Positions 24,208 through 33,250 are shown, counted from the stretch's first letter. The stretch is DNA of 64,000 bases from DATBGZ01 sp036557785 (GCA_036557785.1 DATBGZ010000038.1:1-64000); one strand, 5' to 3'. Translations and numbers: made by a program. Notes: generated from the sequence alone by a model not told the origin.

Positions 24208-25667
24208 TGCGAACCGCCACCGTGATCCGGCGGCTGCTGATCGCCAACCGCGGCGAGATCGCGGCTCGGATCATTCGCACCTGTCAGCGCCTAGGCATCG
24301 AGGCGGTGCTGGGCGCGTCCGAGGCGGACCTCGCCAGCGTGCCCGCGCGCCTCGCGGATCAGGTGGTCCGCCTCGGTCCGTCACCGGCCGCGGCGAGCTA
24401 TCTCAACGTGGACGCGGTCGTGGCAGCCGCCCGGGCCGTCGGGGCGGACGCGGTTCACCCTGGCTACGGGTTCCTGTCCGAGAGCCCTCGTCTGGCGCAG
24501 GCGTGCGAGCGGGCCGGGATCGTGTTCGTGGGCCCTACCGCCGAACAGCTCGCGGTGGTCGGCGACAAGCTCGCCGCTCGCCGGCACGCGCGGGATTCGG
24601 GCCTGCCGGTCGTCCCCGGCGGCGAGGTCCGGGGCACGGCCGAGGCTCTGGCGCTGGCCGAGCAGCTGGGCTGGCCGGTGCTCGTCAAGGCGGCCGGCGG
24701 TGGTGGCGGCCGGGGCATGAGACTGGTAACCGAGGCGGCGGAGATCGAGGCGGCACTGGAGACAGCGGCCGCAGAGGCCAGCGTCGCGTTCGGCGACACT
24801 CGGCTCTACCTCGAGCGGTACGTGTCATCCGGCCGCCATGTGGAGGTGCAGATCCTCGCCGACGGTGTGGACGCCGTGCACCTCGGCGATCGGGACTGCT
24901 CGATCCAGCGTCGCTACCAGAAGCTGGTCGAGGAGGCTCCCGCTCCCGGTCTTGACGAACAGCTACGGTCGCGCATGCACCAGGCCGCGGTCGCTTTCGC
25001 GCGTCGGCTGGGCTACCGCGGCGCCGGGACGGTGGAGTTCCTCGTCGAGACCGGGCGCGCGGCGCTACGGCCTCCCGAGCCGGCGGGCGCGGCGCTACGG
25101 CCTCCCGAGCCGGCGGGCTCGACGTTCTACTTCCTCGAGATGAACGCCCGCATCCAGGTGGAGCACCCGGTCACCGAGGCGATCACGGTACTCGATGCCA
25201 CGGGCCTGGACCTCGTCGCCGAGCAGATCGCCGTCGCGGAGGGACTTCCGCTGCGGATCGCCCAGGACGCCGTGGTCCTCAGTGGACACGCGATCGAGTG
25301 CCGCATCAACTGCGAGGACTGGCTGCACGACTTCCGGCCTAGTCCGGGGATGGTCACGAGGGTCGCTGTCCCGGTCGGACCCGGCCTGCGTGTTGACACT
25401 TTCCTGCAGGCCGGCGACGAGATCTCGCCGTACTACGACTCCCTGGTGGCCAAGCTCATCGCCTCGGGCCGCGACCGGGCTCAGGCGCTCGAGCGGCTCC
25501 GCAGCGCCCTGCGGCGTTTCGTCGTGGAAGGCGTCGCCACGACGGTGCCGATGCATCTCGCGTTGACTGAGGAGCCGGAGTTCGTGGCGGGCGGCGTTGA
25601 CACGACGTGGTTTGCCCGCTTCCTGCAGCGGCGGGGGGCGACCGCGGCGCCCAGGAAATCACGATGA
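24207..25667 (+). CDS. Biotin carboxylase subunit
   Basis: 486 residues, ATP-grasp. Features in order: IRRLLIANRGEIAARIIRTC, HPGYGFLSES, ATP-lid KAAGGGGGRGMRLV, HVEVQILAD with DRDCSIQRRYQKLVEEAPAP, and catalytic EMNARIQVEHPVTE. It charges the biotin carrier with bicarbonate using ATP. It is the only biotin carboxylase in the window and lacks its own biotinyl domain, so the carrier and carboxyltransferase at 10274-12366 are the obvious partners. An exact 30-bp tandem duplication adds ~20 residues (AALRPPEPAG twice) just before the catalytic EMNAR strand, an unusual insertion. Start overlaps the alcohol dehydrogenase stop (TGATG). Confidence 0.88.
   Translation: MRTATVIRRLLIANRGEIAARIIRTCQRLGIEAVLGASEADLASVPARLADQVVRLGPSPAAASYLNVDAVVAAARAVGADAVHPGYGFLSESPRLAQACERAGIVFVGPTAEQLAVVGDKLAARRHARDSGLPVVPGGEVRGTAEALALAEQLGWPVLVKAAGGGGGRGMRLVTEAAEIEAALETAAAEASVAFGDTRLYLERYVSSGRHVEVQILADGVDAVHLGDRDCSIQRRYQKLVEEAPAPGLDEQLRSRMHQAAVAFARRLGYRGAGTVEFLVETGRAALRPPEPAGAALRPPEPAGSTFYFLEMNARIQVEHPVTEAITVLDATGLDLVAEQIAVAEGLPLRIAQDAVVLSGHAIECRINCEDWLHDFRPSPGMVTRVAVPVGPGLRVDTFLQAGDEISPYYDSLVAKLIASGRDRAQALERLRSALRRFVVEGVATTVPMHLALTEEPEFVAGGVDTTWFARFLQRRGATAAPRKSR
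25059..25118 (+). repeat. Exact 30-bp tandem duplication inside biotin carboxylase
   Basis: Positions 25059-25088 and 25089-25118 are identical and encode AALRPPEPAG twice. The insert lies between the strand VEFLVE and FYFLEMNARIQVEHP, where relatives have a short turn. Recent slippage or a permissive surface loop are both plausible. Confidence 0.95.
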
Positions 25668-26626
25668 CCGGCGGCGAGGCGGACCGGGCCGAGTCGGTCG
25701 ACCTGCTCGCCTCGTACTGGACCCTCGCCGGCCCGGTGGAGTTGCACACCGGACGTGAGTGGAGTCTCTTCGACGTGGCGGACCGGGTAACGGCGGCCGC
25801 GAATGCCGGCTTCCGTGGCCTCGGGCTGTGGCATGACGACCTGCTGCACATTCTCCAGGAGCGTGGCCTGGCCGAGCTGCGCACGATCCTCGACGACGCC
25901 GGGATGGTGCACCTCGAGCTCGAGTTCCTGTCGGACTGGTTCCTCGACCCCGGCACGCAGGAGCGCCGGCACTCCGACCAGCTCCGGCGGACGCTCCTGG
26001 AGGCCGCCGGTGTGCTCGGGGCCCGGCACGTGAAGGTCGGCAACTTCGCCGGGCGACAGGTGCCGCTCGGGCTGCTGACCGAACGGTTCGCCGAGCTCTG
26101 CGCCGAGGCCGCCGAGCATGGGACGTGCGTCGCCTATGAGTTCATGTACCGGGACACGACGGCGGGCAGCCTCGAGGCTGCCCGGTCGGTGGTGCTGGGC
26201 GCCGGTGCCGCCAACGGAGGCCTCGCCCTCGATCTGTGGCACGTCGTCGACCTCGGTGTGAGCACGGCCGAGATCCGCGCGCTCCCGACCGGCTGCGTGG
26301 TCGCCGCCGAGGTGAGCGACGGCCCACTACCCCGCGTGCCCGGCGCACGTCGATCGTTGCGTGACCGGCGACTGCCCGGGGACGGGGACTTCGACATCGC
26401 CGGCTTCGTGGCGGCGGTCCGGGCCACGGGCTTCCGGGGGCCATGGGGTGTCGAGGTGTTGTCTGCCGTGATCGGCGATCTGACCTTGCCTGATGATTCC
26501 GCTGCGCGGGCGTCGCTGGAACTGGCCGAACTCGCGCGGCGCGCGTACCGGTCGACGATCGAGCACGTGGCACGTGACAGGTACGAACGCTCTGGCCGCG
26601 AGGCCGGTGACGACAAGGAGGCCTGA
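25664..26626 (+). CDS. Sugar phosphate isomerase/epimerase-like TIM barrel protein
   Basis: 320 residues. AP endonuclease 2-type TIM barrel: NAGFRGLGLWHDDLL, VHLELEFLSDWF, HVKVGNFAG, YEFMYRD (Glu), LALDLWHVVDLG (Asp-His) and GPWGVEVLS (Glu). These acidic and His residues are the usual metal ligands of xylose-isomerase-like epimerases. ATG overlaps the biotin carboxylase stop (ATGA). Such proteins isomerise or epimerise hydroxy-ketones; a role on the island's substrate is possible but not shown. Confidence 0.78.
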   Translation: MTGGEADRAESVDLLASYWTLAGPVELHTGREWSLFDVADRVTAAANAGFRGLGLWHDDLLHILQERGLAELRTILDDAGMVHLELEFLSDWFLDPGTQERRHSDQLRRTLLEAAGVLGARHVKVGNFAGRQVPLGLLTERFAELCAEAAEHGTCVAYEFMYRDTTAGSLEAARSVVLGAGAANGGLALDLWHVVDLGVSTAEIRALPTGCVVAAEVSDGPLPRVPGARRSLRDRRLPGDGDFDIAGFVAAVRATGFRGPWGVEVLSAVIGDLTLPDDSAARASLELAELARRAYRSTIEHVARDRYERSGREAGDDKEA

Positions 26627-27663
26627 TGAGAGCAGTAGTGACACACGCAGCTGGCTCGATGGGGCTCGTGGAGGTGCCCGAGCCCGCCGATCCCGGACCG
26701 GGCCAGGTACTCGTCCGCCCGGAAGCCGTCGGGATCTGCGGATCGGACTACCACTTCCTGACCGGCGAGATCATCACCCCACCCGAGTTCGGTCCTCAGT
26801 TCCCGCGCATCCAGGGCCACGAGGTGGGCGCCCGGATCGTGGCGCTGGGACCCGACTCGCCACCCGGACTCGAGATCGGGCAGCGCGTCGCACTCTTCCC
26901 CATGTCCTGGTGCGGCGAGTGCTACGCGTGCACCCACGGCCGGCGAAACGCCTGCCCGAACTTCCGGATCATCGGCGTGCACGTCGAGGGCGGGCTCGCC
27001 GACTACCTGACGATTGCCGCGGAGCGGGTCTTCCCCGTCGCCGACCTGGACGCTGCGCTGGCCGCCTTCTGTGAACCTATGTCCATCTCTGTGCATGCCG
27101 TCGCGCGGGGCCAGGTGAGTGAGGGTGAGCCCGTGGTCGTCATCGGCGGCGGGCCGATCGGCCAGTCGGTCGCGCTCTGCGCGCTCGACCGGGGCGCGCG
27201 GGTCCTGCTGACCGACCTCGTCGACCGCCGCCTCGAACTCGCCCGGGCGAACGGGGTCGAGGTCCTGAACGCCGCCAAGACCGACGCCGTCGTGGCCGCG
27301 CGCAGGTGGGCCGGCGCCGCCGGTCCACCCGTGGTATTCGAATGCGTCGGTGCGCCGGCGACCGTGCGGCAGGCAGTCGACATGGTGTCCTCGGCTGGGC
27401 GGGCCGTCGTCGTTGGCATCGGCCATGAGGAGGTGCACCTGCCGATCAACGCGTTCACCGAGCGCGAGATCAGCATCCTCGGCTCCACGGTCTGTACCCA
27501 CGACGACTTTGCCGAGGCGATCCGCATGGTCGGGGCGTACCGGGAAGCGGTGGCTCGCCTGATCACGCACGAGCGCCCGCTGCCCGACGCGGTGGAGGCG
27601 GTCGCGTACGCGATGGCCAACCCCGATGAGGTCATGAAGATGGTTATACGTGGTGATGTATAG
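26626..27663 (+). CDS. Zinc-dependent alcohol dehydrogenase (sorbitol/threonine dehydrogenase type)
   Basis: 345 residues. GICGSDYHFLTG and GHEVGA hold catalytic-zinc ligands; the structural-zinc loop is CGECYACTHGRRNAC; the cofactor motif is IGGGPIGQSVA with LTDLVDRRLELA. This is the polyol/threonine dehydrogenase group, which also contains 2,3-butanediol dehydrogenases. It starts on the stop of the previous gene (TGATG), so it belongs to the same operon as the biotin carboxylase. A second, distinct alcohol dehydrogenase in one operon suggests a diol, or two alcohols oxidised in series. Confidence 0.85.
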   Translation: MRAVVTHAAGSMGLVEVPEPADPGPGQVLVRPEAVGICGSDYHFLTGEIITPPEFGPQFPRIQGHEVGARIVALGPDSPPGLEIGQRVALFPMSWCGECYACTHGRRNACPNFRIIGVHVEGGLADYLTIAAERVFPVADLDAALAAFCEPMSISVHAVARGQVSEGEPVVVIGGGPIGQSVALCALDRGARVLLTDLVDRRLELARANGVEVLNAAKTDAVVAARRWAGAAGPPVVFECVGAPATVRQAVDMVSSAGRAVVVGIGHEEVHLPINAFTEREISILGSTVCTHDDFAEAIRMVGAYREAVARLITHERPLPDAVEAVAYAMANPDEVMKMVIRGDV

Positions 27664-27693
27664 AAGAGACCACGCTGCGACGAGGAGGCGAAG

Positions 27694-28455
27694 ATGGCAG
27701 GTCTGTTGGAAGGCAAGGCGGGTGTGGTGACCGGAGCCGCTGGCGGAATTGGGCGCGCTGTCGCGATAGAGCTCGCCCGAGAGGGTGCGGCCGGTGTCGT
27801 GATCTCCGACCTCGAGCAGGCTCGCGAGGGTGGCGAGGAGACCGTACGGCTGGTCAAGGAACAGGGCGCGGACGCCCGGTTCACGGTCTGCGACGTCACA
27901 CGGATCCAGGACTGCTCGGCGCTCGTCGAACTCGCCGTGCAGACCTATGGGCGGCTCGACATGGCCGTGAACAACGCGGGTGTCGCGGTCCACAAGCATC
28001 TCACCGATGTCAGCGAAGAGGAGTACGACTGGATCGTCGGCGTCAACCTCAAGGGTGTCTTTCTCGGCATGAAGCACCAGATTCCCCAGATGGTCGCACA
28101 GGGGGGTGGGGCGATCGTCAATGTAGGCTCGGTCGCGAGCCTCACCGCGATCGACCGGATCAGCGTCTACACGGCGACCAAGCACGGCATCCTCGGGCTG
28201 ACGAAGAGCGCCGCCATGGAGTACGGCGGACGCGGAGTACGCGTCAACTGCGTCTGCCCCAACGCGATCCGTACGCCGCTGATGGACGCGTCCCCGCCGG
28301 ACTTCGTCGCGGAGCTGATCGCCCCACAGGCCATCAAGCGACCCGGTGAGCCGGAGGAGGTCGGCGCCCCCGTGGCCTGGCTGCTGTCGGACAAGGCCTC
28401 CTTCGTCACCGGCGTCGCCCTTCCGGTCGACGGCGGCTACATGACCGGCGCCTGA
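27694..28455 (+). CDS. Short-chain dehydrogenase/reductase
   Basis: 253 residues: VTGAAGGIGRAVA, NNAGVAVHKHL, Ser in VNVGSVASLTA, Tyr-Lys in YTATKHG, and closing SDKASFVTGVALPVDGGYMTG. It is clearly similar to the SDR at 16885-17643 in order and wording of motifs (SDLEQAREGGEETV versus ADLESARQGGEETV), so the two are paralogues. Last gene of the operon begun at 18336. Confidence 0.87.
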   Translation: MAGLLEGKAGVVTGAAGGIGRAVAIELAREGAAGVVISDLEQAREGGEETVRLVKEQGADARFTVCDVTRIQDCSALVELAVQTYGRLDMAVNNAGVAVHKHLTDVSEEEYDWIVGVNLKGVFLGMKHQIPQMVAQGGGAIVNVGSVASLTAIDRISVYTATKHGILGLTKSAAMEYGGRGVRVNCVCPNAIRTPLMDASPPDFVAELIAPQAIKRPGEPEEVGAPVAWLLSDKASFVTGVALPVDGGYMTGA

Positions 28456-28479
28456 CGGGTCGCCAGCAGCGGCGGATAG

Positions 28480-30531
28480 TCACAACCCGCGTTCGGTGTT
28501 GGCGCCCGCAGGAGACGCTGACCGCGAGGCCGCATAGGCGATGAACGCCTCAAGCACCTCGGGGTTCACCATCGACGCCCGGTCCACGGCCAGGTCGACC
28601 GGCGTGCCGCTGAGGATCCGGCGAATCGGTACCTCCATCTTCTTGCCGGTGACCGTCCGTGGAATGCCCGGGACCTCGACGATCTCGTCCGGCACGTGCC
28701 GCGGGCTGTACTCCCGGCGCAACCGTGTCCGGATCTCTTGCCGAACGGCCTCATCGAGCCGGTCGCCGTCCTCGAGGGCGACGAACAGCGTCATGGACGC
28801 GTTCCCGCCGTCCTGGTCGATGGCCACCACGAGGGAATCGACGACCTCCTCGATACCTTCCATGACCCGGTAGATCTCGGCGGTGCCGATCCGTACGCCG
28901 GCGCGATTGAGGACCGCGTCGGAGCGCCCGTGGACGAAACAGCCGCCACGGTCGTTGACGCGGAAGAAGTCGCCGTGCCGCCAGACACCGGGATAGTGCG
29001 AGAAGTAGGCCTCGCGGTAGCGCTCGCCGGTCTCGTCACCCCAGAAGAACACCGGCATCGACGGCATGGGTTCGGTGATGACGAGCTCGCCGACCTCGTC
29101 CACGACCGGCCTGCCCTCCTTGTCGTACGCGTAGGCAGCGACACCGGGCGACCGGGCCTGCATTTCGCCGGCATAGACCGGCAACGTCGGCATTCCGCCG
29201 ACGAATCCCGTGCAGCAGTCCGTCCCGCCGCTCCCCGTGGACACCCAGACATCCGAACGGACGTTGCGGTAGACCCACGCGGCCTGCTCCGGTGAGACCG
29301 GCGCGCCCGCAGGCATGACCTGGCGCAGCTCCGGGTACTCGTAGCGCTGCCGCGGAACGACTGCGTTCCTGACCGTGAGCTCGATATATGCCGGGCCCGT
29401 GCCGAACAGGGCTGCCCGGCTGTCCTGCGCCGTGCGCCACAGCACGTCCGGCTCCGGATGCGTGGGGCTGCCGTCGTAGAGAACCGGCACCACGCCGAGT
29501 AGCGGCGCGCTTGCGATGAAGTTCCACATCATCCAACTGGTGGTGGTGAAGAAGAACAGCCGATCGCCACGGCGAAGGTCCATGACGAGGTGCTGGAGCT
29601 TGAGCTGTTCGACGAGGACGCCACCGTGGCTGTGGGTGATCGCCTTCGGTAGGCCGGTCGTACCCGAGCTGAACAGCACCCAGAGGGGGTGGTCGAACGG
29701 AACCTGCTCGCACTCGAACTCGTCCGCCCCCACCAATGGACCGGCGACGATGTCATCCCAGGTCATCGTGGTCGCGGCGCCGTCAACCACCACGGGCTCG
29801 TCGGGAAACATCCGCGGCAAGTACACGACGTGCTCGACAGTGTCGAGCTCGCGCACCAGGTTGCGCACCTCCTCGCGGCGGTCGTAGGTCTTCCCGCCAT
29901 AGCGGTAGCCATCGACCGTGAAGAGCACCGATGGCTCGAGCTGGCCGAGGCGGTCGCTGGCGCCGCGCCAGCCGAACTCGGGGGCGCAACCGGCCCAGAC
30001 CGCTCCGATGCTCGCCGTGGCGACCATCGCCACCATGGCCTCGGGGATGTTCGGCAGGTAGCCGACGACCCGATGTCCCGGCCGTACCCCCAGCTCCCGG
30101 AGCCTGGTCGCGACCGTACGGACCTGTCCCGCATAGGTTTCCCAGGACAGCTCCGTGAGGGGCTGATCCTCGCTGAGATACATCAGCGCGGCAGCGCCGG
30201 CCCGCTCCCGCCGGAGTATGTGCGCGCCGTAGTTGAGCCGCGCGTCCGGGAACCACTCGGCACCCGGCATCTCACGGCGCCCGAGCACCCGGGTGGGCGG
30301 GACCGATGCCTGGACCTCGAAGTAGTCCCAGATCGCTCCCCAGAAACCATCGAGGTCGGTCACCGACCAGCGCCAGAACTCCTCGTAACCCTGATGATCG
30401 GTGACGTCGAAGGCGAGGCCACGCACGTCTGCGAGCCAGCGCGTGAACCTGACGATGTTGGTGTGCTCGATCCATTCCTGGCTCGGAGTCCAGAGCAGGT
30501 CGCCTTCCCGCACGCGTTGATCGTCAGCCAT
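28480..30531 (-). CDS. Acetoacetyl-CoA synthetase (acetoacetate-CoA ligase)
   Basis: 683 residues, the length of the AACS family. N-terminus LLWTPSQEWIEHTNIVRFTRWL and REMPGAEWFPDARLNYG are typical; the AMP-binding motif is VLFSSGTTGLPKAITHSHGG, later WVSTGSGGTDCCTGF, GRSDAVLNRAGVRIGTAEIYRVM and the C-terminal adenylation Lys region TVTGKKMEVPIRRIL. It activates acetoacetate or a similar 3-oxo acid with ATP and CoA. It converges on the island's long operon and would trap the product of a ketone carboxylase. No thiolase is present in the window to complete the route. Confidence 0.87.
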   Translation of the reverse strand: MADDQRVREGDLLWTPSQEWIEHTNIVRFTRWLADVRGLAFDVTDHQGYEEFWRWSVTDLDGFWGAIWDYFEVQASVPPTRVLGRREMPGAEWFPDARLNYGAHILRRERAGAAALMYLSEDQPLTELSWETYAGQVRTVATRLRELGVRPGHRVVGYLPNIPEAMVAMVATASIGAVWAGCAPEFGWRGASDRLGQLEPSVLFTVDGYRYGGKTYDRREEVRNLVRELDTVEHVVYLPRMFPDEPVVVDGAATTMTWDDIVAGPLVGADEFECEQVPFDHPLWVLFSSGTTGLPKAITHSHGGVLVEQLKLQHLVMDLRRGDRLFFFTTTSWMMWNFIASAPLLGVVPVLYDGSPTHPEPDVLWRTAQDSRAALFGTGPAYIELTVRNAVVPRQRYEYPELRQVMPAGAPVSPEQAAWVYRNVRSDVWVSTGSGGTDCCTGFVGGMPTLPVYAGEMQARSPGVAAYAYDKEGRPVVDEVGELVITEPMPSMPVFFWGDETGERYREAYFSHYPGVWRHGDFFRVNDRGGCFVHGRSDAVLNRAGVRIGTAEIYRVMEGIEEVVDSLVVAIDQDGGNASMTLFVALEDGDRLDEAVRQEIRTRLRREYSPRHVPDEIVEVPGIPRTVTGKKMEVPIRRILSGTPVDLAVDRASMVNPEVLEAFIAYAASRSASPAGANTERGL

Positions 30532-30711
30532 CTACGTTCGCCACCCTCCGGCGCTGATGTTTGCTCTTACGCCGTCCATGTGGTGCGGAAGGCACCTGGC
30601 GAAGGGGCCCCACGGGGCGGAGAACTCTGAGCGACAGAAGACGACGCTTCGGACATTGATGCCCCGCAATGAGTCGTCGAGGTCGTCCGAGGGTGGAGTG
30701 ACTCGGCGCAT
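30532..30711 (-). pseudogene. N-terminal fragment of an AraC-type regulator
   Basis: 59 residues: DDLDDSLRGINVRSVVFCRSEFSAPWG resembles the opening of the cupin_6 sensor domain of AraC family regulators (D-L-LRxVR...SAPW). After about 45 residues similarity stops and the frame ends at the acetoacetyl-CoA synthetase start. No AraC DNA-binding domain is nearby, so this is a truncated remnant, perhaps of a former regulator of the island. Confidence 0.45.
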
Positions 30712-30979
30712 GCCGACAGCGTAGGCCAATGCTGAACGATCCCAACAGCCCGGAAGCCGCGCAGCAGATGATCGCGGCGTTCCTGAGGAACCATCCGTTC
30801 GTCGTTCGAGCCAGGGTGCCGCGGGCCGATAGTCCACATGGGAGCTTAAGGTTCCTCGCCGTCCTGTGGGGGCAGGAGTCGCTGGCGGCTCGTTCGATTG
30901 GACGAGATCCCTACCGGGCCGGACGAGACTTGCCGCTTGGTCGTCGGCGTAGTGTTCCGGTACGACCTGGAGGAACACG

Positions 30980-31621
30980 GTGGCGGCAGCAGATCTGTGG
31001 TTCGATCCGATCTGCCCGTGGGCATGGGTCGTCTCGCGGTGGCTCACCGAGGCGGCGCGTGTCCGTGATGTGGAGATCCGACCCCACGTCATGAGTCTGG
31101 CTGTGCTCAACGAGGTGCCGCCCACACTGGTCGACGGCGAGACCGACGGCAAGGACGCCAGCGCCGCTGCCGGCCAGGATAGCCAGTGGGCGCCGGTGCG
31201 CGTCATCACGGCGACCCAGCTCTCCCTGGGCGACCAGGCGGTTCTGAGTCTCTATACCGAGCTCGGGCCACTGATCCATGTCGATCGGATGCCGATTTGT
31301 CGGGACTTGTTCGCGTACGCCCTGGGCCGGGCGGGGCTCCCGCACTCCCTCGCTAACGCTGCGGGAGAACCGTTCTACGACCCGCTTGTTCGGGCGAGTC
31401 ACCGTACCGGATCGGAACCTCTCGGCGAGATCGCCGCGTGCCCGATCATCCACGTCGCCGGCGCGGAAGGAACGCCCACCGCGTTCGTCGGTCCGCTGGT
31501 CGCGCCCTACCCGCGAGGCGAGGCGGCCGGCCGCCTGTGGGATGCCGTCGCCCTCGCAGGGGCTACCGATGGCTTCTTCAGCCTGCGCCGACCGATCACC
31601 CGCAGCCCCGACCCGACATGA
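30980..31621 (+). CDS. DsbA family protein, mycothiol-dependent nitroreductase (Rv2466c)-like
   Basis: 213 residues from GTG with GGAGG upstream. Starts ADLWFDPICPWAWVVSRWL, continues VRDVEIRPHVMSLAVLNE and later GEIAACPIIHV...FVGPLVAPYPRGEAAGRLWD, the pattern of Rv2466c-type mycothiol-dependent oxidoreductases. The family's CPWC active site reads CPWA here, so only the attacking Cys remains; a monothiol or transferase-like mechanism is more likely than disulfide exchange. It stands alone. Confidence 0.8.
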   Translation: MAAADLWFDPICPWAWVVSRWLTEAARVRDVEIRPHVMSLAVLNEVPPTLVDGETDGKDASAAAGQDSQWAPVRVITATQLSLGDQAVLSLYTELGPLIHVDRMPICRDLFAYALGRAGLPHSLANAAGEPFYDPLVRASHRTGSEPLGEIAACPIIHVAGAEGTPTAFVGPLVAPYPRGEAAGRLWDAVALAGATDGFFSLRRPITRSPDPT

Positions 31622-31646
31622 GGTGAGGCACGGGGCGGCGTGGGTG

Positions 31647-32051
31647 TCAAGCGTCCAGGCGCAGCATCGGCGCCTCGCGGGCCTGTCGAGCCTTAGTGGC
31701 CTCATCCCACGGTCCGGTGCAGTAATGGATGACGTTGCTGATGTGTCCATCCTGGACAGTGACCAGGCTGACCGAACGGTAGTAGACGCTGGCGCCGCCC
31801 TCGCTCGTTTGGTAGTCGGTCTCGGCGACGAACCCTGTCGCGGTAGGTATCACCGCGCCGACCTGCACCCGGGCGGGTTCGTCGCTGTGGAACAAACCCG
31901 CGGCCGCCTCGTGGCCCTGGATCTGGTACCGCCAGGACGGCACGTTCATGTCGAAGAACACGTCAGACGCGAAGGCTTCTGGCGCCAATTCCCCGGTCTC
32001 AAGGAAACGAACGAACTCGGGCAACAGGGCTACGTCCGTGGCTTGGGTCAT
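31647..32051 (-). CDS. SnoaL-like/NTF2-fold protein
   Basis: 134 residues with the cone-shaped NTF2 pattern: FVRFLETGELAPEAFASDVFFDMNVPSWRY, then strands ETDYQTSEGGASVYYRSVSLVTVQDGHISNVIHYCTG. This resembles SnoaL-like proteins of actinobacteria (polyketide cyclase fold, also isomerases and hydrolases). No neighbouring biosynthetic genes. Role unknown. Confidence 0.72.
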   Translation of the reverse strand: MTQATDVALLPEFVRFLETGELAPEAFASDVFFDMNVPSWRYQIQGHEAAAGLFHSDEPARVQVGAVIPTATGFVAETDYQTSEGGASVYYRSVSLVTVQDGHISNVIHYCTGPWDEATKARQAREAPMLRLDA

Positions 32052-32286
32052 CTGGGCCTCCTCGGGTTGTCCTTTCTAGATACACAGCGCCGCCCCGCTG
32101 GACAAGAGGGCGATCGGCTGCGATCGCGGAGGAGTGACGACCACCGGAGCTCGGACGCCCATCGGCCGCGATGGATGCGGACCATTCTGGTCATCTGGGT
32201 CGGGAGGCCGAGTGCTCTTCGTGCGGGTGGACACGACCGCGTGCATCGTCGTGTCACCGCCAGAGTCTGGGTGACGCAGAATCGGT

Positions 32287-32730
32287 CTATCGTCGTTGAG
32301 CCGCGTCGTCCAGGATGACACGGGCGGCCGTTCGGCCCGGCATCATCGAGACACCTGGTCCGGGATGACTCCCCGCCCCGCACAGGTACAGCCCCTCGAC
32401 GGGGCCGCGGTAGTGGCTGAGTTCAGGAGAGGGCCGGTTCGCCCCTTGCTGATCGGGCGTCATCGCGCCGTGGGTGACGGTGCCTCGGACGGCTGATGCG
32501 AGGTCGGCCTCGTAGTCCAGCGGTGTCATCACCCGCAGGCCGAGGATCTTTTCGTCGAGGTCGGGGATGTGGCACCGACCGATTGTGTCCACAATGGACC
32601 TCGCGTACGGCTCGCCGCGCCGGTGCCAGTCCACCGCGTAGGGCACCGTGGTCAGGATGATCTTCAACGAAGACCGACCGGTGGGCACCCGACCTGGGTC
32701 GATGGCGGCCCCACATTCCACATAGTGGTG
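32287..32730 (-). pseudogene. C-terminal fragment of a phytoene-dehydrogenase-like flavoprotein
   Basis: The frame carries SLKIILTTVPYAVDWHRRGEPY, then LDYEADLASAVRGTVTHGAMTPDQQG, and ends LYLCGAGSHPGPGVSMMPGRTAARVILDD, the FAD-closing C-terminal motif (CGAGSHPGGGV-type) of NAD(P)/FAD amine-oxidase/phytoene-desaturase-like proteins. The N-terminal dinucleotide motif and some 350 residues are absent. It runs in the same open frame as the transposase remnant upstream, an accidental fusion. Confidence 0.6.
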
Positions 32731-32879
32731 CACTACAACGGCTCGGTGAACGTCCTCGTCAGGGCTGACCCCGACTGCGAGTCGGTGACGTCGGACGGTG
32801 ACGGTCGAATGTTGCCGCACGTCAGCGACCTCCTGCGGCTTTGGGGCGTTGGCGCATGACAGTGCCTCGGCAACCCAAG

Positions 32880-33250
32880 AACCAACGGCTCGGTTTGGCA
32901 GGGCCGACCAGTGGTCGCGCAGCCGTGCTTGGGCGGCGACACCCTTGTGGGAGCTGCCGCTATCGACGATCCAGAACACGCGCTTGGCGGACTTGTAGGG
33001 CTCTTGGTTCATGACCTGGTCGACCAGGGCGGTGAACGGGACGATGCCGGTGGTGGACTCGCAGCGCCCCATGACGTGGGCTGCGGTGCACGTTGTAGGC
33101 GGCCAGGTACGCCAGGTGGCGCGGCGGATGTGCTCGTGCTCGATCCTCAGGTGCGGTGGGCGACACGCGGGCAGGCTGGCGTGGATACGGCGGCGGGCCC
33201 GCATACCCGGTTCTCGTCGGCGGATAGGACGTATTCATCTGCGCCGAGGG
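32880..33250 (-). pseudogene. IS630-family transposase remnant
   Basis: Two frames together preserve the DDE domain of an IS630-type transposase: YVLSADENRV (first Asp) near 33230, then after a frameshift HVMGRCESTTGIVPFTALVDQV and AKRVFWIVDSGSSHKG (second Asp) near 32960. The third catalytic residue and both ends are missing, and I found no terminal repeats. The element is dead and partly deleted. It abuts a flavoprotein fragment and the tRNA array. Confidence 0.6.

Noticed and set aside
26134..28185. 683-codon frame on the minus strand
   Set aside because: It is antisense to an isomerase, an alcohol dehydrogenase and an SDR with clear motifs; a GC-rich shadow.
6311..30531. Classical acetone carboxylase (AcxABC) or acetophenone carboxylase
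   Set aside because: No HyuA/HyuB-type subunits are present; the similarity is only in the proposed chemistry.
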